Of a stretch of 64,000 bases of DNA, positions 43,037-51,437 are shown in pieces (positions within the stretch are counted from its first letter, which is position 1; every line of letters starts with the position of its first letter). The stretch is from Bdellovibrio sp. qaytius (GTDB lineage Bacteria; Bdellovibrionota; Bdellovibrionia; Bdellovibrionales; Bdellovibrionaceae): the NCBI GenBank assembly GCA_004011035.1, contig CP025734.1:186001-250000 (forward strand), written 5' to 3'. The translations under genes and the position numbers were made by a program. Below the pieces are notes generated by a model that did not search any database, was not told the DNA's origin, and worked only from the letters and a program-made list of their open reading frames with translations.

Positions 43037-44377
43037 CTACTTTTTTGTTGGATTGTAAGGTTTTGGTTTAAACTTAGGTTTTGCAGCTTTAGGTTTAAAT
43101 GCAGGCTTAGCGGCCTTAGCTGCTGCAGATGCTTTAGCGCCATCTACAGTTTTTTTCTTAGCACGTTTTGGTCTACGTAATTCTTCAGCCACGTGTAAAC
43201 GTTTGCCGTCTTTGTCTTTAAAGCGAGATTTTAATTCTTTTGCTGATTGGCCTTTGCCTTCAAGTTTTGCGATCAACGCTAAGTCACGCTCAGTCACTAG
43301 GTTTACAACTAAACCTTGCTTACCAGCACGTGCTGTACGACCAACACGGTGAAGGTAATTACTTAACTCTTCTGGTAAGTGGTAATTAATAACGCGGCCG
43401 ACGTAATCTAAATCTAAACCACGCGCTGCTAGATCAGTACAAACTAGTAATTGAACTTTTCCTTCACGGAAAGATTTTAAATTTTGACGACGTTCTGCTT
43501 TATCCATCTCACCACGGTAAGATAAACACTCGTAACCATGCTTTGCTAGCTCGTTCGCGATTTTATCAACTTGATCACGCATGTTTGCGAAAATAATTGT
43601 TCCGCCAACTACTTTTTGCTTAATTAGTTTTTCAAAAATTGGCCAACGAACGCCATCGATTACAGTTTCGTTTTTAGTCGTTAATGTTTTTACAACTTTA
43701 CCAGCGCCACTTGATTTAATTAACTCTGCTTTTTCAAATAATTCTTCAATTAATTCCTGTACAGTTTGTGACACAGTCGCAGAAAACAAAGCTAACTGAG
43801 TATTATCTGCACAAGATTTAACGATCATTTTTGATTCGTTAATAAAACCGTCATCTAACATTTGATCGGCTTCATCAAATACGATCAGACGAACATCATG
43901 AAAATTGATTAAACGTTTTTCTACTAACTGAGCTAAGCGACCTGGTGTTGCTAAGAGAATTTCAAACGGAGCTGCGATGCTTCTGCGACTTTGTTCGAAA
44001 GTTGTTCCGCCTAAGACCGGGCGAACACGAACGCGTGTGTCGTGAGTGTAGTTTTTAAAAACTTTTGAAACCTGTTCACCTAAATCGCGTGATGGCACTA
44101 AGACAATTGCGCGTGGTGATGCAGGTTCAGTTACCGGGTTGCCATCGTTTTCTAATGTTTTGACTAAATGTAAAATCGGAAGAGCATAAGTTAATGTTTT
44201 GCCGCTTCCAGTTTCAGAAACGCCGACAACAGATTGACCTGACATCAACATCGGGATCGCAAATTTTTGGATCTCAGTCGGAGTATAAATTTTGTTAGCT
44301 TTTAGAGTCTTAGCAAGAGATGGCAATAAGCCGAATTCTGGAAATGTGTTCATAGCGGCCGAGTGTATATGCGACAA
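43037..44377 (-). CDS. DEAD-box RNA helicase
   Basis: 446 residues, superfamily 2 RNA helicase. Q motif TPTEIQKFAIPMLMSGQ, motif I SETGSGKT, DEAD box VFDEADQMLDDGF, SAT motif LFSATVS, TDLAARGLDLDYVGRVINYHLP and motif VI HRVGRTARAG. The C-terminal tail (about 385-446) is basic, with KAAKPAFKPKAAKPKFKPKPYNP, as in cold-shock and ribosome-assembly helicases. Which of RhlE, CsdA or another it represents is not settled. It precedes hflX by three bases on the same strand. ATG at 44377; promoter region shared with the divergent methyltransferase. Confidence 0.9.
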   Translation of the reverse strand: MSHIHSAAMNTFPEFGLLPSLAKTLKANKIYTPTEIQKFAIPMLMSGQSVVGVSETGSGKTLTYALPILHLVKTLENDGNPVTEPASPRAIVLVPSRDLGEQVSKVFKNYTHDTRVRVRPVLGGTTFEQSRRSIAAPFEILLATPGRLAQLVEKRLINFHDVRLIVFDEADQMLDDGFINESKMIVKSCADNTQLALFSATVSQTVQELIEELFEKAELIKSSGAGKVVKTLTTKNETVIDGVRWPIFEKLIKQKVVGGTIIFANMRDQVDKIANELAKHGYECLSYRGEMDKAERRQNLKSFREGKVQLLVCTDLAARGLDLDYVGRVINYHLPEELSNYLHRVGRTARAGKQGLVVNLVTERDLALIAKLEGKGQSAKELKSRFKDKDGKRLHVAEELRRPKRAKKKTVDGAKASAAAKAAKPAFKPKAAKPKFKPKPYNPTKK

Positions 44378-44479
44378 TTCAGATTATCCAGCAAATAAGA
44401 GCTAACTTGTTAAAATTACCCGTATTTTTGATAAAATTAGGGGTTGTTCCAGCTTATATTTGGTTCTACGATTTTAGAT

Positions 44480-45223
44480 ATGGATAAATCATATTACCAC
44501 GCTCATGAATCGGCCTACAAAGAAATCAAAACTAAGGGTTTTGTTGGATGGGGCAACGCAAAAACACTTAATGATTTAGGTGATGCTGTCACAAAGCAAT
44601 ATCTGCAAGAAACTGTCGAAAAGTATTTTACAAACCCTCAAGGTAAAACGGCACTCGATGTTGGTTGCGGTACGGGAACAACAGCCTTTATGTTGGCGCA
44701 AATGGGTATGGATGTGACGGGCATCGATATTTCTGAAACAGCTATCGGTATGGGCCAAGATCTATCACGCGCGCAAAATTTAAATATTAATTTTATTGCC
44801 GGTGATGTGCTTGAGTTAGAAAAATTAAATCAGAAATTTGATTTAATATATGATAGCCACTGTCTGCATTGCATCGTGTTTGATGAAGATCGCCAAAAAG
44901 TTTTAACAGGTGCGAAAAAATCGTTAAACGAAGGCGGAATTTTTGTTTTAGACACGATGGTTATGCCGAACGAACCACATAATCTTAAAGCAGGCTTTGA
45001 GCCTTTACGTTTTGATGACGATTATATTTTATGGCATAAAACAAAACCTTCAGCGATGAAGGGTGTTGTTGAAATAAATGGTCAACACTGGTGTGCACAA
45101 CGTCGAATTTATCCAGCTCATGTTGTAATAGCTGAGGTGGCTAAAGCTGGTTTTGTGACCGTATCACATCGCTTAGATGCTCAAGACAACGAACCTTCGA
45201 TGCTTCGCCTTATTTTGAGGTAA
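44480..45223 (+). CDS. Class I SAM-dependent methyltransferase
   Basis: 247 residues from ATG 44480; an in-frame TTG at 44444 gives 12 more residues but lacks a proper ribosome site, and neither start is strong. Motif I TALDVGCGTGTTAFMLAQMG, then DVTGIDISETAIGMGQDL, FIAGDVLEL (motif II) and YDSHCLHCI (motif III region) give the Rossmann SAM-binding fold. The target, small molecule or macromolecule, is unknown. The 41-residue small membrane gene follows by 56 bases. Confidence 0.87.
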   Translation: MDKSYYHAHESAYKEIKTKGFVGWGNAKTLNDLGDAVTKQYLQETVEKYFTNPQGKTALDVGCGTGTTAFMLAQMGMDVTGIDISETAIGMGQDLSRAQNLNINFIAGDVLELEKLNQKFDLIYDSHCLHCIVFDEDRQKVLTGAKKSLNEGGIFVLDTMVMPNEPHNLKAGFEPLRFDDDYILWHKTKPSAMKGVVEINGQHWCAQRRIYPAHVVIAEVAKAGFVTVSHRLDAQDNEPSMLRLILR

Positions 45224-45224
45224 T

Positions 45225-45253
45225 TTGCCCTAGTCAGGATATTGCAATTTAAT
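45225..45253 (+). promoter_or_regulatory. Possible promoter for the 41-residue gene
   Basis: TTGCCC (45225-45230), 17-base spacer, TTTAAT (45248-45253), followed by a ribosome site (GAAGGAG) and the small ORF at 45279. The -10 matches the TATAAT consensus in five of six bases, the -35 is weak. Position is suitable. Confidence 0.3.
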
Positions 45254-45278
45254 TTTCTTCTAACCGAAGGAGTATTAT

Positions 45279-45404
45279 ATGCAATTACAAAAAATAATCG
45301 ATGATGTAAATGGTCGCGTAGCTGTACCTATTCTCATGTACATGTTGGGTGCTCCGTTAGGCCTAGTTATATTACTGTGGTTTTTCTTTTTTCGCGGAAA
45401 ATAG
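45279..45404 (+). CDS. Small single-membrane-segment protein (41 residues)
   Basis: A short ORF missed by size filters. ATG 45279 with GAAGGAG eight bases upstream. The peptide has a polar start (MQLQKIIDDVNGRVAVP) and one strong membrane segment (about 22-37, LGAPLGLVILLWFFFF), ending RGK. It sits 56 bases after the methyltransferase and 83 before the AAA-Toprim gene. It could be a membrane effector or subunit for that neighbour, or an unrelated small protein; the sequence does not decide. Confidence 0.55.
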   Translation: MQLQKIIDDVNGRVAVPILMYMLGAPLGLVILLWFFFFRGK

Positions 45405-45487
45405 CAAGGGCTAGTATTTATCTGGACTTGTTTGTAAATAAAATTTTATGTAAATTTTTATTCTGACATCAATCGTAAGGAATTTAA

Positions 45488-47287
45488 ATGAACATAAATT
45501 CAGTCAATCATCCATATAAAAGCATCGATCAGTTAACTTTTAAAAATATTCCCAAATTTTGGATTATTTCGGGTGTTAATGGTGCGGGTAAGTCACAACT
45601 CTTAGAGATGATACATAAAACTCTTGTGCCTGTGGCACAAGAGAACGCTAATCCAGAGATTGTTCGAAATAACAGTTTAACTATTTCAGATTTTAAATGC
45701 CAGCCTGATGAAGTTCTATTTGCTCAGAGTTCATTTTCAATTGGAAACGTGCAAGAAGTTAAATATGATAGTATGCAAAATATTGCGGAACACATTTGGC
45801 TATATACTATAGATCGTAACTTGCTTCCTTTTGAGAAGCAAAGATCAAAAGATAGCATTAAAATTGAAAATTATATGAGTAAAGATAATTATATGAAGTT
45901 GCTCATGGATTTAAAGATAAAAACTGGTAAAGAACCGAACACTTTAGAATTCAACGAGTTTGTTCAATTTATAAAGCATGATTTTGTCCTTCAAAATAAG
46001 GGTAATTTAATGCAAGAAATAAATAATCTTTTTCTTTCTTACCACGTAAAATTTAGAGATTTGTGTGCAGATCGAATGTCAGATATAGAAATTCAAAACC
46101 TTATTGGGCCGCCACCATGGAAAGTTCTGAATGAAATATTGAATAAGTCAGATCTCGGTTTACAATGTAATCACCCCGAGGGGATGAGTACGTATGGTAA
46201 ATTTAAATTAGAATTAACAAATACGATTTCAAAAAATATTCAAGTAAACTCTCTATCTAGTGGTGAAAAAGTCATCCTAACAACACTGCTTTGGTTATAT
46301 TCTTCAGAAAACCACGGCGTACTAAATAAAATTATTTTACTAGATGAGCCGGATGCACACTTACATCCAAAGCAATCGAAAGAATTTATTAGAATTTTGG
46401 ACGAAGTGCTTGTAAAAAAATATGGCGCAAGAGTAATTATGACCACTCATTCTCCTTCGACGGTCGCTCTTGCTCCAGAGGAGAGTTTGTACTTTATGCA
46501 GAAGCCAGGCACTCAAGACCGCATAAAAAAAATCACTAAAAAAGATGCTATTAAAGGATTATTACAAGGTGTAGATGCGCTTTCCATCCTGCCAGAAAAG
46601 AGAATTCAAGTTTTCGTAGAGTCTGATGCAGATGTGCTAATGTATTCTAAAATTTACGAGCTCTTGATGGCAAAAGATGAAGATATTTTCGTAAATTTTA
46701 TCTCGTCAGGGGTTAAAAGTAGAGTTGATGGTAACGTAGTGCTAGTAAAAACTTTGGTGACTTCGCTTCGTAATGCGGGAAATGAATTTGTTCACGGAGT
46801 AATAGATTGGGATGTCCAAAACTCGCAAACTCAACATATTCATATTCTAGGTGATGGGATTAGATACGGAATCGAAAATTTTATTTTAGACCCTTTATTT
46901 ATTGGAGCATACTTAATCAGGGAGCAGATTATTAAACCTGAAGAAATCGGTTTATCAAATGACTTCAATTACACGCTTCTAAAAAGTGCTTCAAAGGTAG
47001 AATTAGAAAAAATTTCTATGGCTATTTTAGAAAAACTTGAATTTAAAGATACTGTTGCAGATTTATTCGAAGCCGCTGCGGGGTTAACTTTGTTAGGTTC
47101 TGCTACTATGTTTAGAATGAACGGACACAACTATGAGCAATTATTAAAAGAAAAATTTCCTGCATTACAGAGACATCATAATGCAGGAGCTCTATTGGCT
47201 GAAATTTTAAATAAAGTAATTATTTTTGCACCGAATCTATTGTGCAATAGTTTTAATAAATTATTTGTCAAAATTCAAAAAAATTAA
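45488..47287 (+). CDS. AAA ATPase with C-terminal Toprim/DUF4435-like domain
   Basis: 599 residues. The N-terminal half is an ABC-like AAA ATPase: Walker A GVNGAGKS (29-36), signature-like LSSGEK (about 256-262), Walker B IILLDEPDAHLHP (about 282-294), and MTTHSP (about 318). The C-terminal half has a Toprim-like acidic set: E378 with D380/D382 (VFVESDAD), D440 and D442 (GVIDWD), then YGIENFILDP resembling the DUF4435 HDIEN-type motif. AAA plus DUF4435 is the composition of PARIS-like and OLD-like antiphage systems, where the ATPase senses and the Toprim part cleaves nucleic acid. Role here is inferred. AT-rich, with no obvious conserved neighbours. Confidence 0.72.
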   Translation: MNINSVNHPYKSIDQLTFKNIPKFWIISGVNGAGKSQLLEMIHKTLVPVAQENANPEIVRNNSLTISDFKCQPDEVLFAQSSFSIGNVQEVKYDSMQNIAEHIWLYTIDRNLLPFEKQRSKDSIKIENYMSKDNYMKLLMDLKIKTGKEPNTLEFNEFVQFIKHDFVLQNKGNLMQEINNLFLSYHVKFRDLCADRMSDIEIQNLIGPPPWKVLNEILNKSDLGLQCNHPEGMSTYGKFKLELTNTISKNIQVNSLSSGEKVILTTLLWLYSSENHGVLNKIILLDEPDAHLHPKQSKEFIRILDEVLVKKYGARVIMTTHSPSTVALAPEESLYFMQKPGTQDRIKKITKKDAIKGLLQGVDALSILPEKRIQVFVESDADVLMYSKIYELLMAKDEDIFVNFISSGVKSRVDGNVVLVKTLVTSLRNAGNEFVHGVIDWDVQNSQTQHIHILGDGIRYGIENFILDPLFIGAYLIREQIIKPEEIGLSNDFNYTLLKSASKVELEKISMAILEKLEFKDTVADLFEAAAGLTLLGSATMFRMNGHNYEQLLKEKFPALQRHHNAGALLAEILNKVIIFAPNLLCNSFNKLFVKIQKN

Positions 47288-47293
47288 TTTTTA

Positions 47294-47317
47294 GCCACGA
47301 GCATTTCTGATCGTGGC
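47294..47317. terminator. Hairpin between convergent genes
   Basis: GCCACGA (47294-47300) pairs perfectly with TCGTGGC (47311-47317). The T-tract is weak on both strands, so it may be a poor or bidirectional terminator for the AAA-Toprim and hydrolase genes. Position between convergent stops supports this. Confidence 0.4.
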
Positions 47318-47329
47318 GACGTAAATCTT

Positions 47330-48199
47330 CTAATGGCGCAATTCTGCTTCAGTGTACAACGGCTTAGCTGTTCCTAAGAATTTCACAAGCGCTGCATTTA
47401 CTTCGTTGGCGTGACTTGCTAATAATCCGTGTGGGCCACCATCAATTTCAATGTACTGACAACCTGGTAACATTTCTTTTAATCGTTCACCTGTGGCTTT
47501 GATCGGTGTAATTCTATCGCCGCTTCCGTGAATGACTAATGATGGAATGGTAATTTTTGCGATATCGCTTCTGAAATCTTCTAACCAAGCATCAATACAA
47601 TTTACTGTGGCGATAGCTGAAGCTTCCATAGCTAAATTCCAACTGAAATTGATCACTTCTTGGCTGACTTCTTTTAATCCGAGTATACCGTGGCTGTAAA
47701 AGTCTTTTAAAAAGGCGGCAATAAATGCGGGTCTGTCTTCGATGCATTTTTTAATCATTTCATCGAAAACTTTTTTCTCGACGCCGGCTTGATTGCCTTC
47801 AGTTTTTAAAAGTGCAGGTAAAATTCCTGAAATGAAAACGGCTTTCTCAATTCTGTCTGATCCGTAAGTTGAAATGTATCTGGCGATTTCGCCAGTGCCC
47901 ATTGAAAAACCCACTAAGGTAATTTCACGTAAATCTAATTTTGTAATGAGCTTATGAAGATCTTCTGCAAATGTATCGTAGTTGTAACCCGTTGCAGGTT
48001 TGCTTGAATCACCAAAGCCACGACGTGCGTAACTGATCACACGAAAGCCTTTTGCTAAAAGCACGGCTTCTTGGTTTTCCCAAGAGCGTTCGTTCAGTGG
48101 CCAACCGTGTAGCAGAATAACTGGTTTTCCTGATCCGTGATCTTGGTAATGTAAATCGATTGTGGCTGAATTTTCTCTTCCGACTTCTATATAGTGCAT
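47330..48199 (-). CDS. Alpha/beta hydrolase (non-haem chloroperoxidase-like)
   Basis: 289 residues from ATG 48199, with AAGGAG six bases upstream; an in-frame TTG at 48247 lacks one. Alpha/beta hydrolase with catalytic triad in standard places: nucleophile serine in VGFSMGTGE, aspartate in IHGSGDRITP and histidine in IDGGPHGLL; oxyanion loop LLHGWPLNE. The segment YARRGFGDSSKP is typical of the non-haem chloroperoxidase/esterase family, which also perform perhydrolysis. No signal peptide. Its ribosome site is buried in an 11-bp inverted repeat (see regulatory entry). Confidence 0.9.
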   Translation of the reverse strand: MHYIEVGRENSATIDLHYQDHGSGKPVILLHGWPLNERSWENQEAVLLAKGFRVISYARRGFGDSSKPATGYNYDTFAEDLHKLITKLDLREITLVGFSMGTGEIARYISTYGSDRIEKAVFISGILPALLKTEGNQAGVEKKVFDEMIKKCIEDRPAFIAAFLKDFYSHGILGLKEVSQEVINFSWNLAMEASAIATVNCIDAWLEDFRSDIAKITIPSLVIHGSGDRITPIKATGERLKEMLPGCQYIEIDGGPHGLLASHANEVNAALVKFLGTAKPLYTEAELRH

Positions 48200-48201
48200 A
48201 A

Positions 48202-48243
48202 AGCTCTCCTTGTGTTTGTGAAATTCACGACGCAAGGAGAGCT
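48202..48243 (-). promoter_or_regulatory. Ribosome-site-sequestering hairpin of the hydrolase gene
   Basis: AGCTCTCCTTG (48202-48212) and CAAGGAGAGCT (48233-48243) are perfect 11-bp inverted repeats with a 20-base loop that itself contains the inner palindrome GTGAA-A-TTCAC (48218-48228). In the minus-strand message the 3' arm carries the AAGGAG that serves ATG 48199 (spacing six). The whole SD would be double-stranded unless the hairpin opens, for instance by heat, a small RNA or a ribosome. No T-run follows, so a terminator is unlikely. Confidence 0.6.
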
Positions 48244-48283
48244 GCAAAATGTATTCTTAAATCTTCGGGGCACGATGCCTCGG

Positions 48284-49240
48284 CTATTTTTTTAAATATT
48301 CTTCTAACTTATCGAATGAGCCTGTCCAACCCTGAGTCATGCCGCCTCTTTCTTTGATGAAGGCTTGCATTTCTTCAGGCGTAAATTTGCCGACGATTTC
48401 CCACTGAACAGTGACGCGTGTTTGTTTTGTCTCTGGTTCTTCAGTGAATGTAACAGTTGTTAACATTGTCTCTGGCCAAACTGGAGCCCCAGGATGTTTA
48501 GAAAGTTTTTCGTTTTCATCGGCGAATTGTTGAGTATAGACGATGCGATTTGGTTTTGTGATTTCTTTGTATTCAATTGTTCCGTAAAGTGCGAAACCTT
48601 GATCGTTTGACATTTTGTAAAATGATTTTCCGCCGGGTTTAATATCAGCGCGGATAAATTGCATGTTCATTCCAGTCGGAGCTAACCATTTACAAAAATG
48701 CTCTGGCTCAGTCCATACTTTGAACATTGTGTTGATATCAGTGTTGAAAGATCTGTTGATAACAAAGATTTCTTTTTGTTTTTGTTCTTTTTCAAGATAC
48801 TCAGCAAAGCGATCCCAAGTTGAGTTTCCGCCAGCAGCCTTGATAAATTTCGCAATTTCTTTTGCAGCTTCTTCAGTAGCCACGGCCATTGTCATATCAA
48901 ATTGAGTTTTATTTTTGCCGAGTTCTTTAAATTCTGCAGTGACACGAAATAGGGGAGGAGTAGTTTCAGTCGCGCCGTGATCATAAACCAAGCGCGAGTA
49001 TTTTTCGACTTCATGATAAGTTGCAATGTTTGGCCAGTCTTTTCCGTCTGGTCCGTGCATTGTGTAGTTCCATTGTCCGCCGGGTTTTAAATTTTTTGAA
49101 TGAGTTGTGATTGTAAAGCCACGCGGGCCCCACCAGTTAGCGGCCTGATTTGGATCAGTGAATGCATCCCAGACCATTTTTAATGGAGCATCGTAAACTC
49201 GTGTTAAATATAATTCGTTAGGTTTGTTTTTTGCGGCCAT
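48284..49240 (-). CDS. Tandem SRPBCC (AHSA1) protein
   Basis: 318 residues containing two AHSA1-type SRPBCC domains in a row, each about 145-150 long. First domain: YLTRVYDAPLKMVWDAFTDPNQAANWWGPRGFT, with GPDGKDW and a W-D-R-F-A-E-Y-L end. Second: INRSFNTDINTMFKVWTEPEHFCKWLAPTGMNM and an ending GGMTQGWTGSFDKLEEYL. The second domain has WLAP instead of WWGP. Such domains bind hydrophobic ligands. It overlaps the ArsR regulator gene upstream by 23 bases, so the pair is translationally coupled and probably autoregulated. Confidence 0.9.
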   Translation of the reverse strand: MAAKNKPNELYLTRVYDAPLKMVWDAFTDPNQAANWWGPRGFTITTHSKNLKPGGQWNYTMHGPDGKDWPNIATYHEVEKYSRLVYDHGATETTPPLFRVTAEFKELGKNKTQFDMTMAVATEEAAKEIAKFIKAAGGNSTWDRFAEYLEKEQKQKEIFVINRSFNTDINTMFKVWTEPEHFCKWLAPTGMNMQFIRADIKPGGKSFYKMSNDQGFALYGTIEYKEITKPNRIVYTQQFADENEKLSKHPGAPVWPETMLTTVTFTEEPETKQTRVTVQWEIVGKFTPEEMQAFIKERGGMTQGWTGSFDKLEEYLKK

Positions 49241-49631
49241 GGCTTTTTATTCCCTTCGCGGTTTTTTTCTTTTTAGTATTAAGTTTTTTCTTAGCTTCTT
49301 TTTCTTGTGCAGTTACGGTTTTTAAATACTCGCCCAAACGATCAAGACTTTCTTCAAAGAAGGTGCGGTATTGCTCCATCCAGTCTGTGGCAGTCTTTAG
49401 TGGAGTGCCATTGAGTTTGCATGGACGGTATTGCGCATCTCTTGTTTTGGTAACAAGGCCTGCGTTTTCTAAAACTTTTAAATGTTTCGTGACTGCGGGT
49501 AGGCTCATGTCTTTGAGGAATGGTTTCGCAAGATCTGAAACATTAATTTCACCGTGCGATAACTTCGCAAGCATGGCCCTACGGGTAGGGTCTGCGAGTG
49601 CTTGGAATGTTCGTGATAATTGATCGTTCAT
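49218..49631 (-). CDS. ArsR/SmtB-family transcriptional regulator
   Basis: 137 residues. Winged-helix HTH: FQALADPTRRAMLAKLSHGEINVSDLAKPFLKDMSLPAVTKHLKVLENAGLVTKTRDAQYRPCKL (residues about 9-75), the family's S-x-x-x-V-[ST]-x-H-L recognition helix. No Cys metal-binding pair of the arsenic type is visible, so it is the SRPBCC-linked sub-group. The C-terminal 25 residues are lysine-rich. AAGG precedes the ATG. A perfect palindrome lies 12 bases upstream of the start. It overlaps the tandem SRPBCC gene. Confidence 0.92.
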   Translation of the reverse strand: MNDQLSRTFQALADPTRRAMLAKLSHGEINVSDLAKPFLKDMSLPAVTKHLKVLENAGLVTKTRDAQYRPCKLNGTPLKTATDWMEQYRTFFEESLDRLGEYLKTVTAQEKEAKKKLNTKKKKTAKGIKSHGRKKQT

Positions 49632-49642
49632 ATCTTACCTTT

Positions 49643-49656
49643 TGGTTAATTAACCA
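49643..49656. promoter_or_regulatory. ArsR operator palindrome
   Basis: TGGTTAATTAACCA, a perfect 14-bp palindrome starting 12 bases upstream of the ArsR ATG, with a further GTTAA half-site at 49661-49665, in line with TTAAC-type ArsR sites. A TATATT-like -10 for the minus-strand promoter lies beside it. Likely autoregulatory operator; regulator binding inferred. Confidence 0.6.
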
Positions 49657-49765
49657 TTTAGTTAAATATAGGACGAAATTGTGCAAAAGTCAATAGCAGT
49701 TGAGATTGGGGCTGTAAGTACTTGAAATGATTGAATTGTTCAGAGGGGTAAGTCACACTAGCTGC

Positions 49766-50635
49766 ATGAGAACATCTGACTTAATTCGACTTTTATCGCT
49801 GGCTGCAATCTGGAGTGGCTCGTTTATCTTTATTAAAGTTTTGGCGCCTGTACTTGGGCCAGTAGTAACTGCTTGCTTGCGTGTTTTAATTGCAGGTGTT
49901 GTATTAAGTGTTTATTTTTACGCGATTAAATTTGATGTTGAATGGAAAAAATACTGGAAACATTATTTTATTATCGGTGTTGTGAATTCATCGATTCCAT
50001 TTTTACTCTACGCTGTTGCGGCTTTATATATTCCGGCGTCTTTATCAGTAATATTAAATTCAAGTACTCCTTTATTTTCTGCAATCTTTGCAGCCATTTG
50101 GTTGCGCGATAAATTAACCCCACGAAAAATTGTTGGCCTAGTTTTAGGAATGGCCGGAGTCAGTTTTGTTGCGTTGAAAGAAGCCATTTCTATCAGTAAG
50201 TTTGGAATGTATGCAGCTCTTGCGTGTTTAGGTGCAGCGATCTGTTATGGTTTAGCCGGAATATATATTAAAAAGTTTTCTCCATTTTTAAAACCGCTAG
50301 CTATTGCGGGAGCAAGTCAGTTAGCAGCTGGTTTAGCTTTAGTTCCATTTATGTTTTTAAATCCAATTAAAGGCACAGTCGATTTTTCTATCGTTTTAAA
50401 TATGTTAGCCTTAGCTCTTTTATGCAGCGGAGTTGCGTATATTCTTTATTACAGATTAATTGAAGATATTGGGCCGGTTAAAGCTGCAACAGTGCCGATG
50501 ATTATGCCTGCGTTTGGTTTGCTGTGGGGTGTGATTTTTTTAAAAGAGACGATCACTTTACAAATGATGATCGGTTGTCTTTTTATTATGGCGGGATTGA
50601 TTTTAGTTTTATTTAAAAAGAATAGCGCAACGTAA
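49766..50635 (+). CDS. DMT-family transporter (EamA)
   Basis: 289 residues from ATG 49766, chosen because the two-EamA-domain protein begins there; an in-frame ATG at 49727 gives 13 more residues and neither has a clear ribosome site. About ten membrane segments in two five-helix halves: LSLAAIWSGSFIFIKVLAPVLGPVV first helix, NSSTPLFSAIFAAIWLRDKLTPRKIVGLVLGMAGVSFVALKE at the end of repeat one, and VPMIMPAFGLLWGVIFLKETITLQMMIGCLFIMAGL in repeat two. It exports metabolites or amino acids; substrate unknown. Convergent with a PAP2 gene, overlapping 23 bases. Confidence 0.88.
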   Translation: MRTSDLIRLLSLAAIWSGSFIFIKVLAPVLGPVVTACLRVLIAGVVLSVYFYAIKFDVEWKKYWKHYFIIGVVNSSIPFLLYAVAALYIPASLSVILNSSTPLFSAIFAAIWLRDKLTPRKIVGLVLGMAGVSFVALKEAISISKFGMYAALACLGAAICYGLAGIYIKKFSPFLKPLAIAGASQLAAGLALVPFMFLNPIKGTVDFSIVLNMLALALLCSGVAYILYYRLIEDIGPVKAATVPMIMPAFGLLWGVIFLKETITLQMMIGCLFIMAGLILVLFKKNSAT

Positions 50636-51356
50636 GCGCTAAGCCATCATTAGTGGGGATCGCCGCAAAGTCAGTATTTGAAGTTTTATTTTTATATCTT
50701 TGTGCGATGCTGATTCCGTAACTTGCGCCGATGGCAGCTCCTGCTAAAACATCGTGAACATAATGGCGATTATCATTCATACGACTATAAGCAACTCCAG
50801 TTGCCATGATGTAGGCGGGTATTCCCCAAGAAGATCCATGCAGTTCATTCACTGTCGCGGCAAAAGCAAATGCGCGTGTGGCATGCGCTGATGGAAACGA
50901 AGCTTTATCATTTTGATCACCAGGCCGCGGTTCGCGAATTGTTTCTTTTAATACTTCTGTAACTAAACTTGAATATAGAGTCGATTTTAACATGACCTTT
51001 GCAAATTCATGCGCTTCGGGATCAGCTGCAAAATAAGAATAAGCTTCCATTCCAACAACATATAAAACTGCGGGATATATCTGCCCGGCTAAATCTCCAT
51101 ATTTACAAGCTGAACCCATCGGTCTTTTTTTAACAGTCTCTTCTTGAAGGGGATAACTAGTGACTTCACGAGTGGCCACTAAACCTGCGGATAAACCCAA
51201 GCCACCGAAAAGAATTTTTTCGCCAGTCAGATTATTGATCGGCGCCAGAAAATCATTTTTTACGCCAGCCCAAAATGTTTCTTCTTCTGTCTGTGCAAAC
51301 ACATTGAGACAAACAAAAATCATGATAAAAAATAGGGTAAACACGTTCTTACGCAT
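50613..51356 (-). CDS. PAP2-family lipid phosphatase
   Basis: 247 residues with an N-terminal signal or anchor (about 3-21). The phosphatidic-acid-phosphatase motif set is present: K-x6-RP in KETIREPRPGDQ, PSAHATRAFAF (PSGH-like with A), and SRMNDNRHYVHDVLAGAAIG (S-R-x5-H-x3-D). These phosphatases act on lipid phosphates, undecaprenyl pyrophosphate or lipid A outside the cytoplasmic membrane. It precedes nothing cotranscribed, but a larger PAP2 protein lies 81 bases upstream on the same strand. Stop overlaps the EamA gene by 23 bases. Confidence 0.88.
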   Translation of the reverse strand: MRKNVFTLFFIMIFVCLNVFAQTEEETFWAGVKNDFLAPINNLTGEKILFGGLGLSAGLVATREVTSYPLQEETVKKRPMGSACKYGDLAGQIYPAVLYVVGMEAYSYFAADPEAHEFAKVMLKSTLYSSLVTEVLKETIREPRPGDQNDKASFPSAHATRAFAFAATVNELHGSSWGIPAYIMATGVAYSRMNDNRHYVHDVLAGAAIGASYGISIAQRYKNKTSNTDFAAIPTNDGLALTLRYSF

Positions 51357-51437
51357 GAATGATCAGTCTATCAAATTCAGATGTTTTTGGGTGATCTAAT
51401 TGCTAAAAGGTCTGTGAATGAAATTTTATTTTCTAAA

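Noticed and set aside
45425-45487. A leader RNA such as a retron or toxin-antitoxin RNA before the AAA-Toprim gene.
   Set aside because: The stretch is short and AT-rich with no clear stem-loops, and no reverse transcriptase or antitoxin gene is present.
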